From Coprinus comatus (taxonomy: Eukaryota > Basidiomycota > Agaricomycetes > Agaricales > Agaricaceae): 64,000 nucleotides of DNA. The DNA lies in the NCBI GenBank assembly GCA_034638255.1, contig JAWPGT010000048.1:111039-175038 (forward strand), in the 5' to 3' direction. Within the stretch, counting starts at the first letter, position 1. Each line of letters begins with the position of its first letter. The notes beneath the pieces are model-generated. The model saw only the letters and a program-made list of their open reading frames with translations, ran no database searches and had not been told where the DNA came from. Made by a program: the position numbers and the translations under genes. This document shows positions 1-12,148 of this stretch, in pieces.

Positions 1-385
1 CTTTCAACTCCTTTAAATAATGCTAAACAGCGTCATATGAATAAATAACACTGACGTCGAGAGCAGAAGGATGGTGAATCAAGTACATACATGCGCATCA
101 TCTTCCCAAGGTTTGATACCATGATGAAATAAAAATGATTTCTCGCTCTTGGTGAGGGAAGGTTTCGCTGCATCTGCCTTCTACAATGTTTGTAGTGAAT
201 GCTTGAGTATGACTAATATTTTGTAATTTTTTTTTGTATGACGAGTAACTTACGGAACGTGTACATCCTTGCTCCTTCACGTTGCCTCCTTTATTGATGT
301 TGCCAGTGCCTTTAGGAGTACCATTAGAAGCGGGAGTTTTTTTGTGAGACGTGGTGGTTGTGGTATCAGAGGTAGCGGCGGGCAT
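1..385 (-). CDS. Small lineage-type protein (5' part, cut by window edge)
   Basis: Three exons fit: 254-385 (44 codons), 91-180 (30 codons) and 1-22, which continues off the window. Donors are GTAAGT and GTATGT; acceptors end TAG. Exon 1 is rich in Thr, Ser, Lys and Gly and looks disordered. Exon 2 has the motif SLTKSEKSFLFHHGIKPW followed by acidic EDDAH. A paralogue at 23774-24283 has the same exon phases and a matching exon 2. The motif HGIKPWEDDAH resembles the C-terminal tail of the neighbouring TPR-CCCH protein (GVKPWDDDAH), so the pair may share a binding partner; that is inference. I do not recognise the family. Exon structure is well supported by the paralogue; function is unknown. 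Confidence 0.6.
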
Positions 386-699
386 TTCTTGTGGTTGACA
401 ATGAACGTTAAGACTAAGCGCTAAGTGTTAGAGCACTCTTCATGCTTTAGGTTAATATATCGGAGCATTAGGGTGGGCGGAGGATGCTTTCACCATCGAT
501 GATGTCATCAGAATATTGAATCTAGTCCGCCCGAGGCTTACTCAATATCTTAACAGCTTGAAATTTTCACCAGTGTCATGGAAAAAAGTAATAATAAAAA
601 TCTGCATTTAATCATCAAAGAAGCAATTAAAAAGATCTATCCGTTTACAAATGTGATGGGAAAAGCGGGCTCTTACCCATCCCCCTCACGGCACACAGA
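386..699. other. Intergenic, nothing recognised
   Basis: AT-rich spacer between the small protein (transcribed leftwards from 385) and the stop of the TPR-CCCH gene at 700. It should hold the 3' end of the latter and the promoter of the former. No distinct motif was identified. Confidence 0.5.
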
Positions 700-2617
700 T
701 TAAAAACAATCTAACACCTTGAACGGTTCCAAGTGCAGAGGGATAGGTGAGGTGGGAGTCTGCCACATAAAAAAATGATGGATCTTGAGAAGTTAATAAG
801 ATCTGAGGGCATGCAATACATCCTATGTCCATATTATGAGCAAATAAACGTGTAGGAAAGGAGAGAGCATACATGAGCATCATCATCCCAGGGTTTGACA
901 CCTTGACATGCCAACTCTTCCAAGTCATCCTCATCAAATCCATAGCCATAATCATCATCTGAATAGTAGTCATCTAAATCAGAGTTATCATAATAATTGA
1001 TTGGTCCGCAAAATCTCTCCTCGTCTGATACGGTAAGCTCATAACCTGGCTGGTCGTACTTATCCATGTCATCGTCATCGTCTTCATTATCATCTTCTAT
1101 ACTATCGTCGTCCGAATTCAACCCCATTTTTGCAAACATCTGTTCAAGTTCACGCGTCTTGTAAGCCTTGATAGCCACTTTCTCTTCTTCCATAATAGAC
1201 CTCAGGAAATTCATTTTCATTTCCCGTCTTTCATTTTTCTTCCACTGTTGTAATCCGGCCTGTGGACCTGGACCACGACCAGAGATGTCTTTATACTTTC
1301 CAACCACCATCTCTTTCATCATCTCTGTTTGTTTTTCACCATCCCACCATCCTTTAGGAGCTAGCCATGTCCTTTCGTGACAATAAAAACATTTGTCATC
1401 CCCGAATTTGCAGAGACCGATGAGATAGTAAAGACATACGTTCCTACCCCTGTAATAGAATTAGTTCGATACGAGGTGTAACAGAGCAATTGGAGAGACT
1501 CACAAAGTGTCACGGACACTGTTCATATCGGGTGCATGCATGAATCTACATTTTCCATTCTTCGCAGGCGTTTTCTCAGCTTTACGAGGTTTACACCCAT
1601 CCAGCTTCTTGTTGTAATGTTTACAAGGAATATGATTCCCAACTTGCTCCTTATCACTCGTGTCGGATGAGGATTCATAGTCCATTGAAGGTGATTCGTA
1701 TGGAGGGAAGTTATAAACGAGATCCATCGGGTCCGATGATTGTTGAGCTGGTTCAGCTTCCGTACTCCCTCCGGTTCCTTTCCTTTTGGATCTCTTTGAC
1801 TTCTTTGACTTCTTTTTCGATTTCCCTTTAGCCGTAGAAGGTGGAAGAGGTATACCATATCTCAAAAGTGTATAAAGCGTAGGCTCATGTTCAGGTTCAT
1901 GTGCGAGAATCGTATAAAAATCTTGTGTTTCAAACATCAAACATATCTCTAACGGCAATAAAAACCACATACCAGCAACAGCTGCATCCTCGTCCATCAT
2001 AGCTAACCTGGCAGTACCACGGTACCACCTTATCATGTTCAGTTTAGGTCGTTTCATTAACAGTAGCGTAGCAAAATTTTCTGCATTGCGATATCTATTT
2101 GACTCTTTTATCAATTTGACTAATCATAAGTTAGAAAAACATGAAACTTACGTTCTGGAATCACGAGAATAGGTGGCAAATTGCATCATAGTTTCAAGAA
2201 GCTTAGTGGCAGCCTTTTCGTTAGATCTCCATGAACCTGTAGCTTTGGCATAGTTATCAATCGCTTCAAATATTTCCTCTTTCTTCAGAGCTTCGTCACC
2301 CTAAATGAAATATGTATTTAGGGTTAACGCGTTGACACGTGGTAAAACAATGGACCTACAAGACGAATATGTTGTTCTGCTTTGGCATGGCGAGCTTCAA
2401 TTGATTCAGTATGTCGTTGAGCTCGAGCTTTGCGTTGTTCTTTGATGTCTTCTTCCGAGAGAGTGACAGATTCTTCGCTTGTGGTATTATTAACTTTAAT
2501 AGACACTGGATTTTCATTTGGAAGCATGTTAGCTGCATGCACGTTAGAGGTATTAGCTACGGCTTCTGTGTTTAGAGCGTGAGTGCTGTTGGTGGTAGAA
2601 TCGAAAGTAGCAGACAT
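700..2617 (-). CDS. TPR and double CCCH zinc-finger protein (527 aa)
   Basis: Six exons keep one frame: 2360-2617, 2152-2300, 1973-2094, 1504-1921, 873-1449 and 700-759, summing to 1584 nt. Residues ~60-180 resemble a TPR unit (GDEALKKEEIFEAIDNYAKA and a following helix pair). A Lys/Ser-rich stretch (KSKKKSKKSKRSKRK) follows and may act as a nuclear signal. Two CCCH fingers follow: CKHYNKKLDGCKP..CRFMH and CLYYLIGLCKFGDDKCFYCH. The C-terminus is very acidic and ends near GVKPWDDDAH. Such fingers usually bind RNA and TPRs bind proteins, so an RNA-linked scaffold is plausible. The partner and pathway cannot be read from sequence. A decayed paralogue lies at 24640-26159. Confidence 0.75.
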
Positions 2618-3144
2618 TGTTGTTGTTGTTCCGTCTCTGATCACTCGAGCTATTTCGGGAGAATAAATTCGCGTCGCGCAAGATCACGGGACAAGCATCA
2701 CGCGTTTCGGTCACACGTGTCACAAACACACCAAGTGTGTCCAAAGCCGGTCCAAAGTAGCCTAAGTCAAGTTTGATTTGATACACTCTCCGCCGTCCAG
2801 GGAGGGTTTGGGTTTGTTTTTCTATCAGTCCTTTAATTTTGTGTTTGAGTGCAACTGAAATCTTGACACAAAACCTTTAAAAAAAATGTTCCGGTGATCC
2901 TACGAGTTGACTCGGAGAGGAATCTATACATATGTAGTTTGAACTTGAGATGTACAGTGTTCGAATGGCACACACGCCAAATATATTTGGCACTGTTCTT
3001 CATGCATACTCCTTTTGTTTCACGAAGTTCAAACGTTCAAGGGAGATCAATGTGCCTTCCGAAACTGCCAAACAGTCTTTAAGTTTAAATCATACAACTT
3101 AGCCGTGCTACAATTGATAAATCAAAGTCAAAAAAACAAAAAAA
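2618..3144. other. Intergenic: TPR-CCCH promoter side and PEBP 3' side
   Basis: Upstream region of the TPR-CCCH gene and downstream region of the first PEBP gene. A short GTT trinucleotide run lies at the start codon edge (2618-2631). No clear TATA box or repeat was seen. Confidence 0.4.
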
Positions 3145-3958
3145 TCATGTCGCAGGAGCAACAAGCATAAACGATCCAGCAATAGGATTTCCCAACCCAA
3201 CACTTTCCGCAAACGAACTAATATTGAATAAAGAAATCGGTGTAGCAGGTGTGACGACCGTTTGATCATTGAAACCGGCCGGTTGATTAAACAACAAGAA
3301 AATGTATCTGTAAAACCATCACAAACAGTGATTAAGAAGTATAACAAACCTTAGTAAGAATAAGGACTTACCGATGAGCAGGAGATCCAGCAGGTGGTGT
3401 AGGTTGTCTAAATTCACTAACAGCCGCAGTCCGATTCGCCAAAGCCCCTCCTGAACATGCAAAAAAGTTTCCTCCTAAGAAATGACGAATTTGAGAAACA
3501 GTAGGTTCTTGTGGTGTTGGAGCGTCCGGATCAACAGCGGCAATTACGAATGGTCCTCTGTTAGTTAATCCAACAGCACTGTATGTTGGAGGACCTGCGG
3601 TAGCTGGGAACAAATTTTATTAGATTAGAATCAATTTTTCGATGAGTGGGTAAGTAATAATTGAAATTTACCATCTCGTGGGAGTTGTTGGCCTGCATGA
3701 ATAGTAATCGGGTCACTACCACTTGCTTGTGGGAAAGTAACTTCCAAGAGAGACCTTGGGTTGAATCTAATGGACAGGTCTGCTGGGATCTATAGGTATA
3801 CCAAAAAAAATTCGAATGAGTAGCAAGTTTCTTTGGAAGGCGAGGAAAAGAGAAAGACATACATCGGCTTCTTGGAAAGCACGTATGACAGTGCGCAAGT
3901 TTGTATCTTGCGCAGTTACAAGTGCAACTAAACTGAGAAGGCCCAATGCGAACTTCAT
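3145..3958 (-). CDS. Secreted phosphatidylethanolamine-binding (PEBP) family protein, copy 1 (202 aa)
   Basis: Four exons (3863-3958, 3672-3789, 3372-3603, 3145-3307) total 609 nt in one frame. The N-terminus MKFALGLLSLVALVTAQ is a clear signal peptide with a likely cut after TAQ. The PEBP ligand-site motifs are present: AAVDPDAPTPQEP and a GSPAHRYIF stretch corresponding to the family's GxHR region. Family members bind phospholipid head groups, and some inhibit proteases (the yeast carboxypeptidase Y inhibitor is one). The signal peptide argues for an extracellular or vacuolar form. It is in tandem with a diverged copy at 4433-5262, same strand and same intron pattern. Ligand and target are unknown. 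Confidence 0.85.
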
Positions 3959-4432
3959 TGCGCAAAACTGAGAATGGGATATCGAAGTGGTTTCTGTGAA
4001 TCTTATACTATTTTACCGTGGGGCCAACACTTAGAGAACTCATTGATTTGAAAGAACACTTCCCTTCAATTGTATCATCTTGGAACTTCTGTGCTTCGAC
4101 TCTCACTTACTCTGGGAATAATTGACTAATACCTGATTTGATATCGAATAAAACCCCTGGCGACTCCCGAAACGACTCCACCATTCCTCTTTTCAGACTT
4201 CTTTCCCTTCAAAAAGATGTACCTGTGAGATCTAGGAACAACAGAACAACAATTTTCTCTGTGGGATTCCAAAAAAAATTAAATTCAAAAGAAACTGTGG
4301 TCCATATGCGCATCAAGTTCGTATCGTATAATACTTCTTTCTTCTTCCGGGCCGCCAAGAAGTAACACCATACCAAGAATTACACAAATATGGCATATAA
4401 GATCTTTTCCAAAACATTCGACGTCTGACAAT
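3959..4432. other. Intergenic between the two PEBP genes
   Basis: Carries the promoter of PEBP copy 1 and the 3' region of copy 2. Nothing else was recognised; ORFs on the plus strand here are low-quality and overlap the PEBP genes. Confidence 0.4.
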
Positions 4433-5262
4433 TCAAGGATTCTCAAGATTAGCAACCATAAAAAAAGTACCAGCAATAGGATTTCCCAATCCAACACCAT
4501 CCGCAAACTTCTTAATATCAAAGTTTTGTACTGGCGTCGTAGGCGTAACAAGTACTTGATCATTAAAACCCTCCGGTTGTTCAAACACCAAAAAGATATA
4601 ACTAAGAAAAATGGAAAATTATGATCAACTCATAATGCAAGGACGACCACAACTTCTTACCGATGATTTCCACCCCTCGGTGTAGGCTGCCTCCACTCCG
4701 AAACAGGTGCAGTCCCATTTTTCAGTAAAGGTGTCGTGACAGATCCTAATTTAATAGGAAGATAATTCCCTCCCAAAAAATGCCGAACTTGAGCATTTGT
4801 AGGATTTGTAGGAGTAGGTGCATCGGGATCAACACAAGCAACGACAAAAGGACCAGATGGGGTACCGGATATTGGTGATGATGGATTTATTAATGTGAAT
4901 ACCGGTTTGTTTGCAGTAGCTAGTATGAAACCAAGATTAAGTAAATGGTTAGATTCTAGAATAGATAATGTGACGGGTAATGATACCATTTCGTTCGAGT
5001 TGAATTCCTGCATGAACAAGTACCGGTACGCTATCGCTCTGGGGTAAGACAATTTCAAGAAGGAATTGTGGATCGAAGTTAATATTTAGATCGGAAGGTA
5101 TCTTAAGAAAAGACAGGTGAGAATTGTTGACTATATCATAGAGAAAAAGAGACCCACATCAGCATTTGCAAAAGCCTGTTTAACATCAGTAAGGGTTGTA
5201 TCCTGAGCACATCCTAATGTTAATAACAACACGAAAGCAAACACGCTACTCAGTCGTCGCAT
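4433..5262 (-). CDS. Secreted PEBP-family protein, copy 2
   Basis: Start codon at 5260-5262 gives MRRLSSVFAFVLLLTLGCAQ, a signal peptide. The motif VACVDPDAPTPTNP and the GGNHRYIF region match the PEBP fold signature, and the C-terminus VGLGNPIAGTFFMVA parallels copy 1 (VGLGNPIAGSFMLVA). Introns fall at equivalent places to those of copy 1. The TAG, TAA and TGA breaks in the raw frame are all explained by introns. The role is as for copy 1: lipid-head-group or protease-inhibitor type, secreted. The two copies differ widely in sequence, so the duplication is not recent. Confidence 0.85.
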
Positions 5263-5584
5263 AATTGGTAATATCACGCCGATATGGATCACTTGTGCAA
5301 GACACTTCATTATATACTCTATCCGACATAGTGTGGTATTCGTTTTTTTACAACCGACGAGCAAAACCCATGGTGCACATAAGCTGGCTGATGACCATGT
5401 GGATATATCTTCGACGAACGCACAGTAGTGGGAGTATTCACACAATGTACCCTGAATTATAAGGGAACGAAGGATGGCATCACATGGCGGGAAATATATT
5501 AGCAACAGGTGATCAAGATAAGAGAAACACACAGTATTTAAGAGTATAATTTTTACACAGCACTCACAGGGCGATAGAATCGTA
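5263..5584. other. Intergenic: PEBP copy 2 promoter and FIST gene 3' side
   Basis: No coding sequence supported. Long plus- and minus-strand ORFs here lack splice or family support. Confidence 0.4.
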
Positions 5585-7056
5585 TCATGAGCGGGCCGCG
5601 TTAGGAAAGGAGAAAGAAGAGAGACTTCCAGGTAGCGAACACTTGACAGCTTCGCCAGGATTCTTGGCGTGCTCGAAGATGAAACCATTTTCACTCGCTG
5701 CGAGGAATGTGTGATCAAGAAGCAATTCTGATTTAGCTGATATGGGATCATCAGACTGTAACTGAAGCTCATCAGTAATGGTAAGGAAACTGATATTTTG
5801 AGAAGCAGTGGTGGTAACGATTTGAGGAACCGCCGAGAGTGGTCGGTGGAGGAACTAGAGAACGTGAGAAAGGCACGAGAAGCATATAAACAGAGTGATA
5901 TATTTACTTGAACTTTAGCACCAACTCCGGGTGCATTAGGCGAGTCGATGGATAGGCTGCCTCGAGAAGGATCACCGGCTGTTATGCGATATACACAGTC
6001 GATCTAAGCGAAGTGATAAACAAGATGAATAACCACTCTTAAGGAATTGTCGTACCTGACCATCAGCAGAGAGAAGGCCAATGGAAAATTGTTCTTCTTC
6101 CCTGAAAGATCCAGATACATGAGTTTGTAGACCGGCACCTTGAATGGCAGAAAGGAGAAGTTGTGTAGGGTTGTCACCATTGAGAGTATTGATCATATTC
6201 CCTTCGGACTGTGTTATTGTCAAGTGTTCGCCCAACCTCCGTACCCCAAGAAAATTAAGCTGGAGCGGGGGAGAGGGTTTGGCTTGTTTAAGACCAAGTC
6301 CTACAGCTCCAGAGCCATAGATTTCCTGGTCGCGGAAAAGTGTAACGGGTCTTCCTGTAATGAATGGTGTTGAAGATCCCAATAATCCCATCTACATAAC
6401 ATTAGCTTGAGCTGGACTGAAGGTAGCATATACTAACCTTGCTGACATTCGGAAGATTGTCAAAGGCAGACAACAGGCCTTCTGGTTTGAGATCACTGAA
6501 GTAAATTACACTTCTAATCTGCGAGAGCCTACGCATGTTAAGTAAGGAGTTTCTAAAGGATGCACGAGTAGACCCACTTTGATGCTTGCAATTCGTCAGG
6601 TAGAGGTGTGTTATTCAACCCACCCTTCCAAACATCTTCCCAGGAGACTTCAGAGTTGAATACGACTTCTTTCTCTTCCACTTCATCCCTTCTCCTGAAT
6701 GAATGCCAGCGTCCAACCTGAGTCTCTTCTCGTCCAGGTAGTGTTGATCGAAAGGGAATGACCGAGCTGGACTCGAATACAGCGACAGAGAGTGAAAGCA
6801 TGTCATGATTCATGTAATGGCCATTCATTGTAGTATTTCCGAACCCCCGCGATAGACACCCAATGGAACGGGTGTCGTCCCATGTTGTTAAACTCTTGAC
6901 CGCGCGTCCCAAGTCTTCCGAGTTGTGATTATTGGATGAAAGCGCGTAAAGCACAGTCAAGTCATTTCTTCCATATGTTCTGGTTAGTTCATTGATCCTA
7001 GATACCAGCGCAGGTGGAGACCGAGTTAGGTATGTGCTGAGGTGAACGGGAGTCAT
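5585..7056 (-). CDS. FIST-domain protein
   Basis: ATG at 7054-7056, stop at 5585-5587, with about five exons. The N-terminal part (LSTYLTRSPPALVSRINEL..NDLTVLYALSSN) and the later GDNPTQLLLSAIQGAG and FSIGLLSADGQ segments have the layout of FIST domains, found in bacterial signalling proteins and in eukaryotic FBXO22-like proteins. FIST domains are thought to sense small ligands such as amino acids. No F-box was recognised at the N-terminus, so this would be a FIST-only protein. Intron ends used include 6541-6596 (GTGGGT..GTAG) and the intron just upstream of exon MGLLGSSTPF at about 6391. Function in fungi is unknown. Confidence 0.65.
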
Positions 7057-7551
7057 TAGGAGGACAGAATTTGGAAACCCTAGCCCTAACCCTAGAGCAG
7101 GTCATAAAACACTGAGCTAAAAATACTTAGAGTAACTTCGCGTGTCATTCGGAATGTTAGAATGTTAGGATATATGGATTTACTTCTGATTACGAATCAC
7201 ACTGGCAGAGAAAATCCGGCAATATGCACTCCAAATGCTCAGGTAGGTAAGTAAAAAATTGCCTAAGCCGAATTTACAGTAAAAGACAATTACTACTTTG
7301 TAGGACTAGTAGTGGTTCCACCGTTCCAGAGAATCAATCGTGTTGAAAACTTGAAACTTGAACGGGAGGAGAGATAACCTGGAGGTAACTGGAAGAAAGT
7401 TATGGGACATCCAATTCAATCCTATGAATTTTTATTATAAGAATCACTAGTAATTTGTTAGAGAAAAATGCTTCTTCCCATATGGTTAACATTCCTACGA
7501 TAGCTGAAATATAATGGTTTCAGAGTGGATATTTGGAATGGTATATCATGG
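7057..7551. other. Intergenic, nothing recognised
   Basis: Upstream of the FIST gene. It contains a short run CCCTAGCCCTAACCCTAG at 7079-7096, a telomere-like hexamer pattern too short to be more than coincidence. No gene was found. Confidence 0.4.
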
Positions 7552-7945
7552 TCAGAGGTCTTCATTGTTTGAACCATCTTGTAGTGGACCTTGCATACCA
7601 AATTGTAATCCTCTACCTCCTTGAGTTCCAAGGTTTTTTGACATGTAGGGTAACAGCATGTACAACTGAGAGAAGATATCTGTGAAGTTGACCCTAAGTA
7701 TATCAGAAAGTGGGGAAAGGGGATCATATATGCTATACTAACTTTGATGATGACATTTGCCTATTTCCTGTTCCATTTCTGAGGCGCACCAGAAGTTGGG
7801 AGGCACCAACTGCCACTGAGTAAACCTCGGATGCAGGAGTAGAGACGACAGTAGATTCTGTATTATCGTAGCCAACAGAGATAGGTCCAGCACCAAACTC
7901 AAGGATAGGGGTAATAGCATCATGGCTCTTGATCTTTTTAACCAT
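7552..7945 (-). CDS. Hypothetical protein, 114 aa
   Basis: Two exons, 7743-7945 and 7552-7693, are joined by an intron with GTTAGT and TTAG ends and give exactly 345 nt in frame. The protein is hydrophilic with a Gly-rich C-terminus (GTQGGRGLQFGMQGP). No signal peptide, membrane segment or known motif was seen. The clean splice junction and frame suggest a real gene, but I do not recognise it. Confidence 0.5.
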
Positions 7946-8780
7946 GCTCGTTCTTTAGGTGTGATAGTAGGCGTTTAAGGAAGAAAGGTTAAGGGTTTTA
8001 TTTATATCAGCCATTGGGGCTGAATTTGGATATCTGACGAAATATGACGACGTCAGTTGAACTTCAACGTGAGCGCGAGGAATATACACAGGTTGTCAAT
8101 GATCGATGATCGAAAAGTTGGCCTTTTTCCTCTTTCCTCTCAGTCCTTTTTGAATTCAACTTTCCTTTACAGAATTGTAAATTCAGTACTCCAGGACTCC
8201 TGTATTCATGATGAAAAGTCAAATAACATTACGTTGAAGAGGGTTCCAAGTTATAAAAAAAATTAGTCGACGTCGCATTGAGCGTGATGTCATACCCATA
8301 TGGTCCAGGTGTACATACTATTTTAAGATCTGGCCAAACTTTCAGTGTCCCATGCACGATACGAATCACCGTAAGTTCAAGTACATCCGTTTAACCTTTT
8401 CACAGGGCGCCTGGTAGGTCAATGACTTGAACTATACCTCCTGCGATTATTCGGAAGTAACAAGCCTGAGAGATCGCATACCAGCAAGAGATCAAACGCA
8501 TATTATTAATTCAAACTCTAGGATTACGCTTGGACCTTTCCGAGTTTCAAATTCAGAGATTTTCATGCGTTAATTCGAAACACACTTTCAGCCTAATTAC
8601 CACAATCAATAATCATTATAGGACACAAAATCCAGGAAATGGAAATATTTCACGACAGTACAATGGGACCTTGCGCGTCCCCTCTCAAAATTCAAACAAT
8701 CCAACCGTGTCCATGTCCCGTATGTCTACCATTGTTCACTGTATGCAATTAAACAAGCCTCACATGATGATCTTCCACCA
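7946..8780. other. Intergenic between divergent genes
   Basis: Upstream regions of the minus-strand hypothetical (7945) and the plus-strand C2H2-like gene (8857). Apart from the TATA box listed separately, nothing was recognised. Confidence 0.4.
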
Positions 8781-8788
8781 TATAAAAG
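8781..8788 (+). promoter_or_regulatory. TATA box of the C2H2-like gene
   Basis: TATAAAAG lies 76 nt before the ATG at 8857. A pyrimidine-rich CTGCTCTCTCTC stretch about 30 nt downstream would suit a transcription start. This favours 8857 over the upstream ATG at 8530 as the start codon. Confidence 0.55.
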
Positions 8789-8856
8789 CCCACAGGCGTC
8801 TCTGGATGACACCACCACTGCTCTCTCTCGAATCCTATCAACTGTTAAAACCACCG

Positions 8857-10272
8857 ATGTCTTCCTATAACCACCGCCCTACTATCAACGACCGCTCTAC
8901 TATCAACGACCGCTCTACTATCAACGACCGCTCTACTATCAACGACCCCTCCATTATCAACCCCAGTTTACTATCCAATTACTCCATCCCATACTCCATC
9001 CAGACTTCAAATCCAAGATTTGGCATGAATAATTTTGGCAACTTCTCAGCTGCTGAAGACTTGTTCAGAGTCCCCCCATCGCTCTCACCATTAACTGAAG
9101 ACTCATCGAGTGCCTCTCAGGAGTATACATGGTCGGAGTCGGACAACTTGGAGTCCATGAACAGCTATCCTTCAACCTTCTCAGGTCAAACATATACATA
9201 TACAATGTCAGTCTTTTTGTAATCCACCAATGAATATACACTCATCATATCTAACAGTCCACAAAATTTTGGGGTTTATCATTCTGGACCCCAAACCGAA
9301 TACACTGCGGGATACAGTAATTATCCTCAAATGCCTGTTCACCAATCTCCACTTGGGTTCTACAACATTCCGAGCAGCCATGTGATCCCAATGCCAACGT
9401 TAGTTTATTATATCTTCATTTTATTCAATTACTCATCTGGTAATATATTATTGCTTGTAGATCTAGCCAATCATCCAATTGGGAACCATCCGTGGAAGCT
9501 CACATTCCACAGACACTAATTAATGCGATGACCGGTACCGAACCCCTCACAACCCCTATCGAACCTCCAAGCAGGCCGCCAACAGACGCAAACGGAGGCG
9601 AACGTCAACATCGTCCGAGGTTGCCACAAATGCGAGAAAGTCAAGACGCAAGATGAAGCTTGTCATGGCCACAGAAGATTCAGCCATCATTTGCAGATGG
9701 AATGGTAATTGTGGTGCTATCATCGACGCGACAATTCCTGCTCTCGAGGAGCATATGTATGGATACCACCAGATCCAGAGATACGGTACTAATGAGCGTG
9801 TTGTATGTCTTTGGTGTGTTCCACCAGTTAGCACCATTGATCCTGCTCAGGACACCGCCGAATCAAGTACAAGTGCCGGTGCTGGCCCCAGTACCCAAGA
9901 AGCTGGGTCCAGTACTGGTCCTGATACTGTTCAAGGAGGTACTATTGAAGTTAGTAATGGTACCGGTTTGGCTTCGACTCAAGAAGCTAGAAGCAGTACC
10001 AGTCCTGGTACTCTAGCAAATGATGAGGGTGTGGCTTCTGTAGTAGTGGGAAAGATATGTGGGTGTGACTAGGCCGGAACTCGTTAGCCAAACATATAGG
10101 TTCTCACTTACATGAAGAAGGCCAACCTTCGCCATACGTGGAAAGATCAGGCTGCTGTGGAAAGATCTTTGTTTCTCGTGGTAGTGGGGATAAACACCTT
10201 AAGGAGTGTTGCAAGTATGTACCAAGGGAGCCAAAACCTAGTGCTCCTAAACGTCGAAGGTTAAATGACTAG
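8857..10272 (+). pseudogene. C2H2-like zinc-finger gene with two frame breaks
   Basis: Exons 8857-9206, 9258-9398 and 9461 onwards splice in frame (donors GTCAGT and GTTAGT). The N-terminal half is Ser, Asn, Tyr and Pro rich, like a transcription-factor activation region. The basic stretch NRRKRRRTSTSSEV and finger-like CRWNGNCGAIIDATIPALEE followed by HMYGYH lie in a different frame from the third exon, so one shift falls near 9560-9580. A second shift with TAG lies at 10069-10100, before NSLAKHIGSH and a further C-C-H-C stretch ending at 10272. Short introns could hide one break, but none with fitting phase was found. Either the gene is dying or there are sequencing errors. Confidence 0.55.
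8881..8952 (+). repeat. 18-bp coding tandem repeat (four copies)
   Basis: The unit ACTATCAACGACCGCTCT occurs three times exactly and once with changes, encoding TINDRS repeats in the N-terminal region of the C2H2-like gene. Such in-frame minisatellites often vary in copy number between strains. Confidence 0.9.
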
Positions 10273-11894
10273 GGGTAAATGGTTTCGTTCATTTATTTTG
10301 TTTTTATACATTTTTTTACTTTATCTATAGAGCACTATTAATGTGCATGTACTATATTCGTTCTAAATCCATAATTTACACTGCAAAGTGCGATGTATCG
10401 GAGTCAGCCACCATCTCCTGATAATTACTACTATCACCTTGCCTGCAAGGTTGTCCTCTCAAATATTATTTTCATCATACCTCCTAATTGTGTTCTGACC
10501 ATGGACAACTATACTTAGAGATTTTACCTTATTGAATGCATACCAATCTCAAGTACAAAGTGTAGAGCAATGGTCACCATGAGGTTAATTTTATTAATAA
10601 TCTGTACCCATAAGAGTCCACAAAAGCCGACATACAGTCACATATATTATGAGATCGGTTATGATGACCCTGTGATGTATTCAGGATGTATTGATGACTA
10701 AGGTTGGCAACAACTTGCCATTGCACCTACCACTGGCATTCAAGTCGCCGACAAGTAACCTATGGCCTCTTCAACAGAAGTACTTACTACTTGCCGGCAC
10801 CCTTCATCTGTCTGTAGGTTCAAAGCTGAGACGCGACGCTGGCGGCTGCACCCAACGACGTTCTCAACCACCTCGATTCACGAGCTACATCGTTGGCATC
10901 CATAAACTAGAGGCTTCAACATTAAAGGATAGACCTATTCGGAAACCCCAGAAACCCAGGAGAAACCCAGGAGAAACCCCGGAAAATTAGAAACCTCTCT
11001 ATGGTTTCTCGATAAGATGTCCATACTAGCTTTGCTAATCCAGTATTCCCATGATATGAATATTGGTTAAAGAAATAGTAATAAAATATATGCACTTAGC
11101 CCACCCCTATATAGTCATGTCTCGTGAGTTACTAAGAAGTTTTCTCCTTACAAAAATAACTCTTTGTATTTTCCAGTCTTATCTGAAGCTACTGGTAGCC
11201 CATGTCGAGTGACAGCAAAACCCAAGTTAACCGGTACGGCGGTACCAATGATGTCGCGCCATTATCTCAGTTCTTGTTCGGCGAGTCAGATAATCGGAAG
11301 CGTTGTGATAATATTATGTGTGAATACTTGAGTAACTAAATAACCGAAACAACCACCTATAGTGTGGGTGAGGAGAACCGAAACCGTTATATTTTTCCGA
11401 CTGAAATTGAGTAAGATAAGAGGGAGGAAAAATATAAGGGAATTGGTATCCCGGGCGGCACGTCGATTGGATGAGCATGAAGGCTCACCGATCGATGTGT
11501 CTGGTGGTTGTAAGGGGAGGTGGTGGGCTTGAAGGAATTGGTTTAATGAGAATGTGATTTGTGGGTACGAGTATGAGTACGCGTAGCAGTAGATAGGAAA
11601 CTGAGACTAATTGAAACGCGAGTTGAGTCGTGTTAAGCACGTGACTCTTCTACAAGAAAACGCATCTGAGTTCGTCAGATGCTTCACACTAAATCACTGT
11701 GTGAGAATGTAGCTCTGTAGTGTACTTACTCAAGCAGATTCGATACCGCGGTCCTACTAATAGTCTACATATATAGACCAAAGTACAGTATTGAAATTTT
11801 ATGCATTACCCAGAGTTGTCAGACTCAAACCGGACGAGCCTCCGGGATACCATCAACAGCGGCCGCAAACGTAACTTTAGAGGAGGGTTTCTGG
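10273..11894. other. Intergenic with pieces of the A/B repeat units
   Basis: About 10825-10925 (around GACGCGACGCTGGCGG to the CTTCAACATT region) matches 14770-14880 and 18058-18160 of the repeat units. Immediately after it, 10928-10990 (ACCTATTCGGAAACCCCAGA) matches the reverse strand of 11890-11980. The rest, including 11000-11890, shows no gene or repeat that I could identify. Confidence 0.5.
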
Positions 11895-12148
11895 CCACGG
11901 TTTCTGAATAAGAAAAATGCCTTTCTGATTTCTCCGGCATTTCTCCCAGGTTTCTGGGGTTTCCGAATAGGTTTATCCCCACTACCGCGAGAAACGACGA
12001 TCCTTCCACATCAGTCCAGTGTTTTTCACATATGGCAGTGGGTTTTTTTTACCATAAATTTAATTATATACAAACTTCAGGGTGGTACTTATATTGTAGT
12101 CTCATTCCATATACTTCACACTCCTGACACCAATATTGATTCGATACA

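Noticed and set aside
5131..5772. 213-codon minus-strand ORF between PEBP copy 2 and the FIST gene
   Set aside because: It spans the PEBP start, intergenic DNA and the FIST 3' end in a frame unrelated to either gene.
7079..7096. CCCTAGCCCTAACCCTAG as a telomere or interstitial telomeric repeat
   Set aside because: Only three imperfect hexamers within a gene-rich context.
8530..8856. Upstream ATG at 8530 as the start of the C2H2-like gene
   Set aside because: A TATA box at 8781 and a pyrimidine-rich start region place transcription downstream of it.
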